Shown: positions 47,301 to 56,604 of the stretch, in pieces | Numbering within the stretch: position 1 is the first letter of the stretch | Layout of the letters: each line of letters starts with the position of its first letter | DNA from: Romanomermis culicivorax | Lineage: Eukaryota; Nematoda; Enoplea; Mermithida; Mermithidae | DNA length: 64,000 nucleotides | Direction of reading: 5' to 3' | NCBI GenBank assembly: GCA_963922205.1 | Contig: CAWUHX010000083.1 | Span: forward strand, 124,001 to 188,000 | Position numbers and translations under genes: made by a program | Notes under the pieces: model-generated | What the model saw: the letters and a program-made list of their open reading frames with translations, nothing else | Databases searched by the model: none | Told to the model about the DNA's origin: nothing

Positions 47301-48251
47301 AAGCAGAATTCTGATCTGTTTACAGAAGTAACAGGTAGAATTGGTCGTACCAATGTTGTGAAACACAATATTGATACAGGTAACTCGAGTCCATCTGTGC
47401 AACTGATGAGGAGAATTCCAGAGGCACAGAAGGTGATAATCGATGGTGTTGTTCAGAGCTCATGTAGTCCGTACAGAGCTAATTTCGTTTTGGTTCAGAA
47501 GAAGGATGGCACATGGAGGCCATGCATTGATTTTCGAATGCTAAATTCCATAACCAAGAAAGATGTCTATCCTCTTCCCCGAATTGATGAGACTCTGGCT
47601 GCATTGGGAACTGCAAAACTTTTCTCGACTCTAGACTTGTCTCATGGATACTGGCAAGTAGAACTGGAGGAAGAAAGTAAAGAAAAGACTTCATTCGCCA
47701 CCAGAAAAGGTCTTTTCGAATTCACAGTGATGCCATTTGGATTATGCAATGCACCATCGACTTTTCAAAGACTCATGGATGTCGTTTTAGGTCGCCATTG
47801 CTGGAACTTTTGTCTGGTGTACTTGGATGATATCATCATTTATTCCAAGTCATTTGCAGAACATTTGGCACACTTGAAACAAGTGTTCGACCATTTGAGA
47901 GAAGCAGGGTTGACACTCAAAGCGAAGAAGTGTCTTTTTTGTAGAAAATTGGTACCCTTTTTAGGTCACATAATATCACCTGAGGGGATAAAACCCGATC
48001 CGGCTAAAATCGAATGTATTCAGAATTGGCCCATACCACAGAACAAAGAGGAGCTGTCCTCTTTTTTAGGTTTTGTACAATATTATCGTCGTTTCATCCG
48101 CAACTTTTCACAGAAAGCAGCAGCGTTGATGGATTTACGTAAAAGTAGTCATGCTTTCGTTTGGACTGATGCGTGCACCGATGTCTTTAACAAACTTAAA
48201 GCTGAGGCACTTAATTATCCTACTTTACGTTACCCTGATTTCACAAATTGA
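44358..48251 (+). CDS. Gag-protease-RT of the retrotransposon, ending at an in-frame stop
   Basis: One frame of about 1297 codons from ATG 44358, with no gag/pol frameshift. The first 280 residues are helix-rich. Gag homology (SSPEEFLEWLAKLERTAH to LDFSKDFREKARNAY) is near 320-450; CCHC knuckles CFGCNQPGHYKKDC and CFNCNGEGHGAYQC lie near 555 and 583. The protease site is LVDNGS (Asp at about 672), with Asn where Ser/Thr is usual. RT has LDLSHGYWQV, MPFGLCNAPSTFQRLMD and YLDD (about 1154). The frame stops at TGA 48249 just before the RNase H YTDA motif; the same frame reopens immediately. A strong-looking donor sits at 44376/44377. Confidence 0.92.
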   Translation: MDASNIGKKPNFVTVNINDIINAPSDSPWFKQLDNEYGVKVDPADKEALTAALQNYVVESLKRSKKRYKNIDTFMFKLPVSDEECAVMNDDSSVPKQFFGPTDKTDPNLLESEDEESTSAHVKATNHHFTHKNLNTELASMKHFEEMITELKVSSAELKQIFSSHFVELAQLKDVFYNFKTVMELDIEFVLSDEFNKIRFEKSQTFSDLKQNFESRVKETQGSIDHLDNVCRDLFSKIDGHVLTLYSAVDSNRSEIKKIQSQLCQKNLDSVDDDDVKNISGASQANLETPKHNSHAKQFEFDSPNKTNLSHTDKDNFKVPCQFKCCNGSSPEEFLEWLAKLERTAHISDWSDEYKCWLVVNLTEGRAASILDSMELDWRKDWTKLKQELVQKLVPSQHFDRLKNELRRRGQKVDESILDFSKDFREKARNAYINKKPGFDESELVNLYIEALCDKNLRLELFKQKCATLDGAINFAENEILLRQLAKLRNSRLSSTKGFEGIGKTSSPKKDFESRQNIPFGARKPNHNQSFSFQNPNLFQQNSKNFHGPTSSDSKCFGCNQPGHYKKDCPNISQSRPSVCFNCNGEGHGAYQCPSARVRAPGQNPGTSHATNSRRTTNSNSNGTYQANHQFSSAFGVIAEQTSAVKHANTKLHANIYVHVGESRTRCYTLVDNGSLCNIIHLDFLQLLQDKGEKFVYKSTDITSIKSLSAEPIAVLSEVFTAITLGKGHNSFAFKTSFLLVETLPYKILLGAEAMSDGNIFVDIPQRLVRVICLNSREIQIPFVSKEYSSSFVCSITCESTVVVPPSAIVYAYGLADERVDGVTGLMESISKFSTKDDFCGTNLFVEVRNGHIPVMFVNFGGNALLCEKGTVVGTLFPLDQESVVPRASCFAGLANVVAQVSGSLPDKEQGVPVCSSQCTVNEHCRQGSSSQMPVEASGTGKQILVEGCQDDPVFCEILSSSTGMDSVLNEVDKNELVAFLKQNSDLFTEVTGRIGRTNVVKHNIDTGNSSPSVQLMRRIPEAQKVIIDGVVQSSCSPYRANFVLVQKKDGTWRPCIDFRMLNSITKKDVYPLPRIDETLAALGTAKLFSTLDLSHGYWQVELEEESKEKTSFATRKGLFEFTVMPFGLCNAPSTFQRLMDVVLGRHCWNFCLVYLDDIIIYSKSFAEHLAHLKQVFDHLREAGLTLKAKKCLFCRKLVPFLGHIISPEGIKPDPAKIECIQNWPIPQNKEELSSFLGFVQYYRRFIRNFSQKAAALMDLRKSSHAFVWTDACTDVFNKLKAEALNYPTLRYPDFTN
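44376..44382 (+). promoter_or_regulatory. Candidate 5' splice site for subgenomic RNA
   Basis: ATCG|GTAAGA six codons after the gag ATG (exon end 44376, one base into a codon). Its phase 1 matches the acceptor at 50646-50647. Present unchanged at 29628/29629. A second strong donor AAG|GTAAGT at about 44814 is out of phase with that acceptor. Confidence 0.55.
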
Positions 48252-49912
48252 TTTATAGTCTATACTGATGCGTGTGACAGAGGCATCAGAGCTGTTCTGG
48301 CGCAACAAGATGATAATTGTGAATGGGCCGTAGCTTATGCAAGTAGGATGCTTTCTGATTCAGAGAGAAAGTTACATATAAATGAAAAAGAAATGCTTGC
48401 TGTGTTTTGGGCGATTACCAATGTTTTTCGTCCCTACGTTTTTGGTCGTGAGTTTGATCTTGTGACAGGTAGTTCAGCTGTCACAGCATTGAAAAAATAT
48501 AAGGGTAATAACGGCAAGATTCTGAGATGGCAACAAGAATTAGGTACTTATCAATTCGTTCTTTATCACCGTAAAGGTTATGCAAATTTGAATGCAGATG
48601 ACCTCTCAAGACGCCCGGATATTGCTGATAATTTTGGCAATATGAATTTAAATGACGAACCATTAACATATAGTGATTTTCAGTGTCAAAAACAATCTTT
48701 TTGTGCTCAAATTGTAGGATCACAATCTTCAGAACAAACTTCTGGGATGATGCCACTTAAAATTACTTTCTCGAATGCAGCAAATGTTGCTTCTTATGTA
48801 ATTGATAGGTTAGACCTTAATAAATTCGAGTCTGACTGGCCTAAAAATTGGGGCCTGGATCAATGGAATGATCTGTTTTGTAAACCAATCATGGTGTATT
48901 TAGTACAGTATGATATACCAGAGGCATCGGCAGAATATGAAGTCAAATTCAAAGACTTTGTAGTGGCTGATGATAAACAACTTTATCGTCACTTAATATT
49001 CTCTGATCTAGAACAGTGGCAGTTAGTTGTTCCCCTCAAACATAGGAACACAATTCTAGAATATTTTCACGACTCTGTCTTTGGTTGTCATATGGGAATG
49101 GTTAAAACATTGAAGAAAATACAAAGTAAGTACTGGTGGTCATCTATGTGGTTTGATGTGCAAGAGTGGGTTCAAACTTGCAAAATCTGTCAATCAGTAA
49201 AAAAAGGTAAGTTAGGTAGGTCGCCACTGAACAGCATCACTCCTGGTAGAATCCTTAATTTGATTGCAATGGATATTCTGCAATTACCGGCCACAGAAAG
49301 CAACCTCAAGTATGTCATAGTTTGTACAGAATATTTCTCACGTTGGGTTATAGCTAAAGCTCTGGACAATATGAAAGCCGAAACTGTGGCAAAATTTTTG
49401 ATAGAGAGTGTGATACTACAACATGGTGTCCCAAAAGCTTTGCTAACAGATCAAGGGAAACAGTTCACAGGTGCTGTAGTTGTGGAATTATGTAAGTTAC
49501 TTGAGATTCACAAGGTCCTTACAGTGCCATATCATCCTGAGACTGATGGCTTAGTTGAACGTTTCAACCGAATGTTGATTTCGATGCTAGCTACCAGTGT
49601 TGAAGCATACAATATAGAATGGCCAAAGCTCCTACCATATGTTGTGTTCGCTTACAACACATCTGTGCAAACTTCTACCGGAGTTTGTCCATTTGAACTT
49701 ATTTATGGACGAAAACCAATGTTTCCTGTGGATCAAATCTTGAGAACCACAATTGATACATCCACAGAAGGTCCATGGGATGTCAACATAGTGAAAGAGA
49801 GACTTGAAGCTGCTCAACGCTTGGCTTACCAAACTTTACAAAAATCTCAAATTAGTCAAAAACGCAACTATGATCATAGAGCTAAGGAAGTGGAGTATGA
49901 AGTAGGAGAGCA
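48252..49912 (+). CDS. RNase H and integrase part of pol, downstream of the stop
   Basis: Continues the gag-pol frame. RNase H is seen as YTDACDRGIRAVLAQ then SERKLHINEKEMLAVFWA. The integrase zinc finger is H-x3-4-H then CKICQ (about 49065-49200). The catalytic core has the first Asp in MDILQLP, the second in LTDQGKQF and Glu in GLVERFNRM, the D,D-35-E arrangement. The frame breaks at about 49912, where VGEQ is followed directly by a shifted EGKLTPHW; a few codons of the usual linker seem to be lost there. Confidence 0.88.
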
Positions 49913-49918
49913 AAAGGT

Positions 49919-50512
49919 GTGGAAGGTAAATTAACTCCTCATTGGATAGGGCCCTACAAAATTGTGGCTCATCCATCTCCTCTTAATTATACAATTCGCC
50001 CTGCTAATGGTCATGGAGCAGAAAGAACTGTTCATGCTAATCAGCTTAGGTTGTATTTCCACAGATTGGAAGACAATGAAATTATGCAACAAAAAGATAT
50101 TGAGACTTCCACAATTGAGAGTCCCTCTCAGAACAGAGAGAATGTTGCTGAGTTTAAAGATCAGAATGAACAATACTCATTTGATCGTAGGGTTATAACT
50201 GAAAATGGTGGTAGAGTTGGTGATGCTGTCATAGTGAAAAATGTCAAGGGTTTCCTGCAGTGTGGTTATGTTTTATGTCCAGACAAAACACAACAGCAGT
50301 GCCCAGATTCACCAGAAAATGTAGTTGCAATAAAATTGTTCGGGAGTGGAAAAATAGTTCTTGCAAAACTTGAACAACTGTCTACATATCAGAATATGAA
50401 AAATGAATTGCCACTGAGAACCAGAGCGGATTCTAAAATCAGAGATGAAGCAGAGCGTTATTGTGAAAAGTTTCAACAAAGTGACACCCTACATGGTTTA
50501 ATTGCTAACTGA
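49919..50512 (+). CDS. C-terminal integrase region in shifted frame
   Basis: EGKLTPHWIGPYKIVAH is the typical gypsy integrase C-terminal (GPY/F) motif. It is followed by about 170 residues of hydrophilic extension ending at TGA 50512. It belongs to pol and is separated from 48252-49912 only by the frame break. Confidence 0.8.
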   Translation: MEGKLTPHWIGPYKIVAHPSPLNYTIRPANGHGAERTVHANQLRLYFHRLEDNEIMQQKDIETSTIESPSQNRENVAEFKDQNEQYSFDRRVITENGGRVGDAVIVKNVKGFLQCGYVLCPDKTQQQCPDSPENVVAIKLFGSGKIVLAKLEQLSTYQNMKNELPLRTRADSKIRDEAERYCEKFQQSDTLHGLIAN

Positions 50513-50647
50513 AATCACTGTTAATTTTCGAAGTGCAAACAGACTTTGAAGTCTGAAATTTACTAGTTTTTTTCGAGGTGATTTTGTTTCCGATTTATTT
50601 AATTTTTCATTTTATTCCACAAGATTTTATAATTCATTTGATTATAG

Positions 50648-52218
50648 ATTTTCGTCCTCCTCAAGAAAAATTACCATTTAGCGATTCGAATGATTGGCGA
50701 ACTTTGTGGGAACAAAAATCGGGCCGTTCACCCGGTATCCCCAATATTGACGAAGGAAAAATCTTGTACATGCGGACGCCAAACCATTTCATGGAAACGA
50801 TGCGTATGCTCGAAGTTACCCTGAACAACTCAAAAATACTACCAATTGTGGCGATTATCCCGATAGGATTCAAAGAGGACGTTTTTGTGGAGGTAAGTAA
50901 TGAATTCCACATGATATACACATTGCAAGCCTTCGTGATATCTGTGTTCTCAACCCAACAAACAATTATCATGCCATATCAAATTTTCAAGCAACAACTC
51001 ATGGGTAAAATTTATTTTTTTCGGTTACTGAAAAATCACAAAATAACCAAATTTTTTTATGGACTCGCTCCTTCTAAAGCCTATCATGATCAGTGGATAC
51101 CGCCCAACATCATGAATAAAGCCCACTCTATTTTTGACATTGCTTATTTCTATGAAGGTCAGCCCGGACAAATTCTGGGCTTTCCTGAGTTTGCTGGTCA
51201 CAAGTTTCTTACAAAGAAAGGAGACAGTTTCTCCTTGAATCATATGTTTTCGCTATTCTTTGAGACTCACCAAGAGCAAGAAATCTTAATGTGGGATGAT
51301 TACTGGAGTTTAGATCAATTTTTAGTGACTTCTAGGAATTGTTTTGAAATAGCTGTTATAGCTACTCAAGTCCTCGATTTAGGTGTTTACTTTTTGCTCA
51401 CTGGACACCCCAGATTTTGGCCAGAAGCACTACAAACTTTTGCCTCTGACCTCGCCAAACAAATTGTTAATTGTTGTGCACCATGGCCATTGTTCATGGA
51501 TGTTCGTCCGAAGTATCATCCCAGTCACTTGAGTTCAAGTAAGTGTTTGGATGATTTACATCCATCATCATCAATGTAATGTGAAAATGAAGTAACTGCA
51601 AGAACTGAACAAATTTCAGATCAGCAGGTTACAACTGGTTTGTCTATTGAACTGGAACTTGAACTGGAAAACATTATGGATGATGAACTGAAGATAGAAG
51701 TTCAAGCAGAATGTGAAGCTGCTCAGAGTTCTTCCCAAATGTTAGAGCCTGAGTTTGCGGACTCAATTTTAGATGACATCGAGAATGATCAAAATTTCGA
51801 AAACACCAACAGCCTCATAGAACGTTCATTCGATTTAGAAGTTGAGGCTGTTATCGAAGAGTTGAAGAGCCAACAAAAACAGGATACTCAAATAGACTTG
51901 CTGCCAATTTTAGTTATGCCTCCTCATTTACCACGCCCACCTCACAGGCTTTCCACTTTTCTTCATGCAATAGTAGCATCATTTGCTAATCAAGCACAAC
52001 TTTTCACCAAACAATTACCATTAGCACCACTTTTGAGAACAAATCTCGCTTATTCAAAATTTCGATTTTACTTGCGCAAAATCATTATATTATTTCATGA
52101 ATTAAATTGTATTGAACATACTCGCACTGCACTTTTAACCTTACGTTCTGTAATATTTTCGCCCATAAACTATAAAAAAGCATTCCACCATAAAAATTGT
52201 AAACAGAAACGCCATTAA
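50648..52218 (+). CDS. Third coding region of the retrotransposon (two putative exons), function unknown
   Basis: Open coding from acceptor TTTGATTATAG (50637-50647) to 51538, then an 81-bp intron-like segment (GTAAGT at 51539, TTTCAG ending 51619) whose removal skips the stop at 51577 and joins in phase 1 to a second open stretch ending 52218. Part one (about 297 residues) starts FRPPQEKLPFSDSNDWRTLW and is globular-looking with aromatic blocks (MWDDYWSLDQF, GHPRFWPEALQ). Part two is acidic (LELELENIMDDELKIEV), then Pro-rich. I see no signal peptide and no clear membrane anchor, so it does not look like a classic envelope protein. It sits where env lies in errantivirus-type elements. Not recognised further. 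Confidence 0.7.
51539..51619 (+). other. Putative 81-bp intron in the third coding region
   Basis: CAA|GTAAGT ... AAATTTCAG|AT, with in-frame stop inside. Both borders fit consensus and preserve frame between two long open stretches. Confidence 0.65.
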
Positions 52219-52984
52219 ACGCCAGAGAAGACCCAAAAACACCGTCAGAGTAGCCCAGCCAAAACCAAAATCTGCCAAGGAACGTCTTGCTTTCTTTCGT
52301 CGACAACGTCCCCGATATCCGTGTCAGGGAGAAAAAGTCCAACTGCCATCATCGACGTCGAAATTTTCTAGATGGACGAGCGACCCTGTTGCTGCTGATA
52401 GTCTAAAAACTTTATTGAATCGTAGGAATGAATTTAAAACAATCGATTCGTTTGATAATCAAATTATTTGGCTCAAAAATTTCGTCGACAAATTGACCAA
52501 AACAAAATTGCAGACCACTCCTCCCGTAGTTTTACAGCCCCAGCAAAATTTGCCGCCCCAGCAACCTCGTCATCCTCAGTATAAAAATTGCGCACCATTT
52601 AGCCACTGCAACTCAAATCCTTACAACAACCATCCTCCACCCCAACATCATCATAATAATTATCAACATAAAAATTGCTTCAACATGAACAATCATCGGA
52701 ATAGTAATAATTCTCGAAATGAACAATTTATGAGGAGCGAACAAAATTACCAACAACCGGGTCATGATTATCATCATCAATATCAGCAGCATCAGCATCA
52801 TCACGACACCCATAATTCAAATTCGTCGTGTCCAATGAACTCAGCTCAAAATCGACAGGGATATTCAAATGAAAATCGCAATACTAACAATTCCCGATCT
52901 CGACAAAATCACGACGGCTACAGTAACCCTAATTATCGACAATCGAACGGCAGAAATGTACATCGACAATATCGACGTTTTTAA
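52169..52984 (+). CDS. His/Asn/Gln-rich C-terminal coding stretch of the third region
   Basis: Open in the +1 frame relative to 51620-52218 and overlapping it by 50 bases. Begins with a basic segment (KRQRRPKN, KSAKERLAFFRRQRPRYP), then about 130 residues dominated by His, Asn and Gln, ending YRQSNGRNVHRQYRRF. The frame change may be an indel in the A-run near 52172-52178, a frameshift site or another intron; I cannot decide. Basic plus low-complexity character suggests nucleic-acid binding, by inference only. Confidence 0.55.
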   Translation, partial: TIKKHSTIKIVNRNAIKRQRRPKNTVRVAQPKPKSAKERLAFFRRQRPRYPCQGEKVQLPSSTSKFSRWTSDPVAADSLKTLLNRRNEFKTIDSFDNQIIWLKNFVDKLTKTKLQTTPPVVLQPQQNLPPQQPRHPQYKNCAPFSHCNSNPYNNHPPPQHHHNNYQHKNCFNMNNHRNSNNSRNEQFMRSEQNYQQPGHDYHHQYQQHQHHHDTHNSNSSCPMNSAQNRQGYSNENRNTNNSRSRQNHDGYSNPNYRQSNGRNVHRQYRRF

Positions 52985-53151
52985 ATTTTGTGAGTTGGTT
53001 TTTTTTGTAATTTCCATTTATTTTGATTTCGAAAATTATAGTTTTGAATCAACATATTAATGTTATCTTGGTGTATATGTGTTTTTGTATTCATGTTTCA
53101 CTTGCACTTCCACTTTTTTGTTCGCGGAGCTCACTTTTGGGATCAAAGAAG

Positions 53152-53561
53152 TGTAGTATAATCAAATTTTTTTTGTTTATTCCAAACTTTATTCGTTCTA
53201 GCCTATTTTTTGTTTTTCTTTCTCATGTATCGCATTTCCAATATCTGCACATCTGTTTGGCTTCTGTTTCATTTTCTGTTGTTTTTCCTCATTTTTTAGA
53301 CCACCCAATGCACTTTTTTTCGTGACGTTTTTCGGCCAACTGTTCTTTGTATCAGTTTTCACCGTTGTCTTGAAAACGTTTATTTTTCTGTTGGTAGAGA
53401 ATCATTGTTATTGTTTTTCATAGCCCACTGGTGAGGCGTCTTTTCTTTCTCTTTTTGTTCTTAATAATAAATCAGGCGCCAACCTACAGTAGCTCGGTGG
53501 ACTTTGTCCAAACCAGAACTCGGTCCCTTTATCTCCTACTATCCATAGGCAAACCATTAGA
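53152..53561 (+). repeat. 3' LTR
   Basis: 410 bp. Differs from the 5' LTR by about four bases, including the penultimate base (GA against CA at the end). The preceding purine-rich GGGATCAAAGAAG (53139-53151) is a plausible polypurine tract. Confidence 0.92.
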
Positions 53562-54887
53562 CTTTTTTAATTTACCGCGTTTCCTCTTGTTGTACAGTAA
53601 AACTAACATCACACTCAAAAAATGCCAAGACATCGTTGCACTCTTTTTCATCTCTCCGCGGAAAAATAGCATTTCAAAAAAAAGACTATAGTTCATCCTG
53701 CTAAGCCTAAAAAGGATGCAACTTGTAAAATAAAAATTGCCATAGAATCCACGGATTTTTCAAAATAATCTATTAACAGACCAATAAATGACCAATTTTC
53801 ATCAGAATTCATTAAAAATGCCACATTTTCGGGGCTAAAATTTTTTTTTTTTTGAAAAATATGTGGATTCTGGCGCAATTTTTATCTTACAAGTTTAGGC
53901 TCAGCAGGATGAACTATAGTCTGCTTTTTTTGAAATGCTATTTTTCCGCAGAGATGAAAAAGAGTACAACCGTGTCTTGGCATTTTTGCGCACGACGCGG
54001 TAAATTAAAAAAGCCTGAAAAAACATGGTTTTTCTGACGAATGAGGATCATTGTGGATCGCAAAAAAAAATTTTTGGAAAAAATTTTTTTTCGTTGAAAA
54101 TTATGTTTTCTGTTCCAAATTTTTTTTTCTGCTGCCAAATAAAAATTTTCTAACATAAAATATTTTTTTCGCTGTAAAAAAATTTTTTTTCTTGATTTTG
54201 CCGGTCTGGTCCATGGTAATCCAAGCAAGTATATCTTTTTTTCTGCCCCATCGTGGCATTTTCTAATAAACTAGTAAAAATATCCATTACTTTAAATCTT
54301 CTCGACAATTTCAACTACCCTATAGGAGGCTCAAATGTACATTTCATCCTGAGTTGAATGAGAAATGAAAGGCCACTCTATTAATTTTGGAATAATCAAT
54401 GCAGCCGTGGGAGCTTTGACAAACACAGCCTTACTGGAGATCAGGAATTTAATTTTGAGACACGATTTCTTGAACATTCTACTCCATTGACTGCTCCATT
54501 GACCTATGATAAGTTGAAAATTGAAAATACCTGAAAAAGGGACATTTCGAGTAGTTTTACATGATGAGTATCGTTGCAGCATTTATTCCGCATAAAAATC
54601 AAAATTCGCATAGCTACAGTACTTCAAAGTTAAGAATTTCTACATTTTTTGGTATTTTTCAGTCTGCACATGTGTATCAAAATATCTTAGCTAAGGGAAG
54701 ACGTGACTCTGGAGCCAAATGTTCATTGCATGCAGAAGACCATGCTCTATGCACGTATGAAAAACATTTTCTTATCTATTACTTTACACTTTTTATTCCA
54801 TTTTAAAGTGTCAGAGTGGGTCAAAATAAATAGAAAAAGTCCTCTGGAGCCTTTTTTGGGCATCTTCCCATAGGATGCAGCAGAATT

Positions 54888-54950
54888 TTTTCCTTGATAT
54901 CTGTAGCCACTAGGTATTAGTGTAGTACGTGCACCGGACTTCATATTTTG
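54888..54950 (-). repeat. SINE 3' fragment
   Basis: Reverse complement reads CCGGTGCACGTACTACACTA then ATACCTAGTGGCTACAGATA, matching the tail of the SINE at 55286-55450. Confidence 0.65.
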
Positions 54951-55285
54951 TGAACCATTGTGAAATTTGCATATGTAACATAGTAACCTAGGTAAATCGA
55001 TACCGTGGAGTTCAAAAATCATGTCAATTTTTTCCTACATTAAGCCGATGTCGTTCTACAGTACACTTTTCACATAAAACTCAAAAAGTAATATGAAAAC
55101 TACGCAGTTAACAGCTTTAAAAAGTAAAAATAACACTTTACACATTACAAATTTTACATTTTTTATCAAAAAGAAATTTCATTTTTTGTCAAAAACAATT
55201 TTTGTCATGGATTTGTCAACTTATTCTAAAATTAGTTTAGTTGTATTTATTTTATGATTATTTATTCATGGTATTAGAATTAAAT

Positions 55286-55450
55286 CGTAGCTCAGTTAGG
55301 TTGGATGGTTTAGCTCAATCGGTTAGGCGCTCGCTACGTACGCAACAGTCTGCAGTTCGAAACCCACCGGAGACGAAAAAATTTGCAGAAAAAACTACGT
55401 CGAAAAAGTTCGGTGCACGTACTACACTAATACCTAGCCACTAATGTCTG
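55286..55450 (+). mobile_element. tRNA-derived SINE
   Basis: The head has a tRNA-like A box (TAGCTCAATCGGTTAGGCG) and B box (AGTTCGAAACC), followed by a non-tRNA body (GACGAAAAAATTTGCAG) and a tail shared with 54888-54950. The acceptor stem does not close cleanly, so it is a SINE rather than a functional tRNA gene. Confidence 0.7.
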
Positions 55451-56604
55451 ATATATTGTGTTAAAAATTCGATCAAATTAATATACCGTTTTGGGAGCTG
55501 TATGTGTCTGAACATTCACAAAAATGCTGATTAGTTCCACTGAATATGCCATCAACGAGATGCAGGGAAAACTGAAAACGTTCAGATTAGACGACTAAAA
55601 AGAAAAGATGCGAGTCGAATCATCGGTAAAATTTCATCAATCAATTTAAAATTGTTGCGCAATAGGATGCCTCAGAAAATATGCAACAAAAATCACTGTA
55701 GGATATGAACCTAACGATAAAAAGATAAAATTCTTGGGCATCATAGTTGAAAGTGCTTCGGAGTGGCCATTAACAGAATTTTTCTGTATTTGCTCTGATT
55801 ATGGACAGTTAAACTTTTTTCACAGTGTAAAATGTTTGTTCGTGAAACAATTCGGATATCAGACTATACGAACGTATCACATGTTGTAGACAAGAGCCAC
55901 CAGGAAAATGCAGTGACTTCTGAGAGATATTCACGAGTATCCCTTCTTCAGATTTATGCAGCTCCGCGAACAATGGTGCAAAAATTTTGATGAAAATTTT
56001 ACCGAAAATAAAATTCTGCAGCGTCGGATGGGAAAGTGACCACAAAGAAAATTTTTCTAATTTGACAGTTTGAACTACCTTTAAAGGTGCAATGCACAGT
56101 AAATGTTAAATCAAAAAATAGCCTATTCTCCCCCGTATAAAATGAATATGCATTTATCGACTGAAAAACGCAAAAAATCATCAATTTTCAAACTTTAGCC
56201 TCGTGAATTTTCATTTTCGAGCAAAACCAAAGATACCATGGAACGCAGCGCACGAAGCTACACAGACTATACCATTTTGGGATATGATTAATTCTCAACT
56301 TATCATAGGGGAGGCAGAATGTCTCAGAAACCGTGAGCCGATTCAACAATGCGCACTTTGAGCCAAGCATCATGCTTTGGACGACCAAAGTACGCGTACT
56401 TTGTCAAAGTTGGGTTCAACAATGCGCACTTTGACAAAAATTCATCAAAGCATGCTTTGCCAAAGTATGCTTTGGCGTGGGGCGGTCTAGACCACTCCTT
56501 GGACCCTACTTTACGTTTTATAACGTGTAAAATACAAAATTCACGTCGATCGTTGAGCAATGAATCCATTTGCCTGTCACTAGTGTTTTCATAGTGTGTT
56601 AGAT

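Larger units (their letters stand above)
33447..48028. repeat. Second copy of 18677-33304
   Basis: Offset is 14770 at the start and changes by small indels to 14748 by the LTR. This copy runs through the point where the other is cut and continues into unique sequence, so it is the better version for the retrotransposon. Confidence 0.9.
43772..53561 (+). mobile_element. Ty3/gypsy-type LTR retrotransposon, 9790 bp, with a third coding region
   Basis: 410-bp LTRs (43772-44181 and 53152-53561) differing at about four positions by eye, and a 4-bp duplication CTTT (43768-43771 and 53562-53565). Order is LTR, primer site, gag, protease, RT, RNase H, integrase, downstream coding region, LTR. Protease-RT-RNase H-integrase order places it in the Ty3/gypsy lineage. 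Inactivating marks in this copy: an in-frame stop in RNase H (48249-48251), a frame break after integrase (about 49912), and a nine-codon loss near RT (47444/47445). Low LTR divergence means a recent insertion, so some breaks may be allelic or sequence errors. Confidence 0.93.
43726..54055. mobile_element. Fold-back element split by the LTR retrotransposon
   Basis: Left arm 43726-43771 plus 53566-53729 is the inverted complement of right arm 53886-54055: CACAATGATCCTCATTCGTC against GACGAATGAGGATCATTGTG at the outer ends, and CATCCTGCTAAGCCTAAA against TTTAGGCTCAGCAGGATG at the inner ends, with a spacer of about 155 bp. Removing the LTR element and one copy of CTTT restores a continuous left arm. 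Confidence 0.85.

Noticed and set aside
55300-55375. Possible functional tRNA gene
   Set aside because: A and B boxes are present, but the acceptor stem and anticodon arm do not fold cleanly and a SINE body follows.
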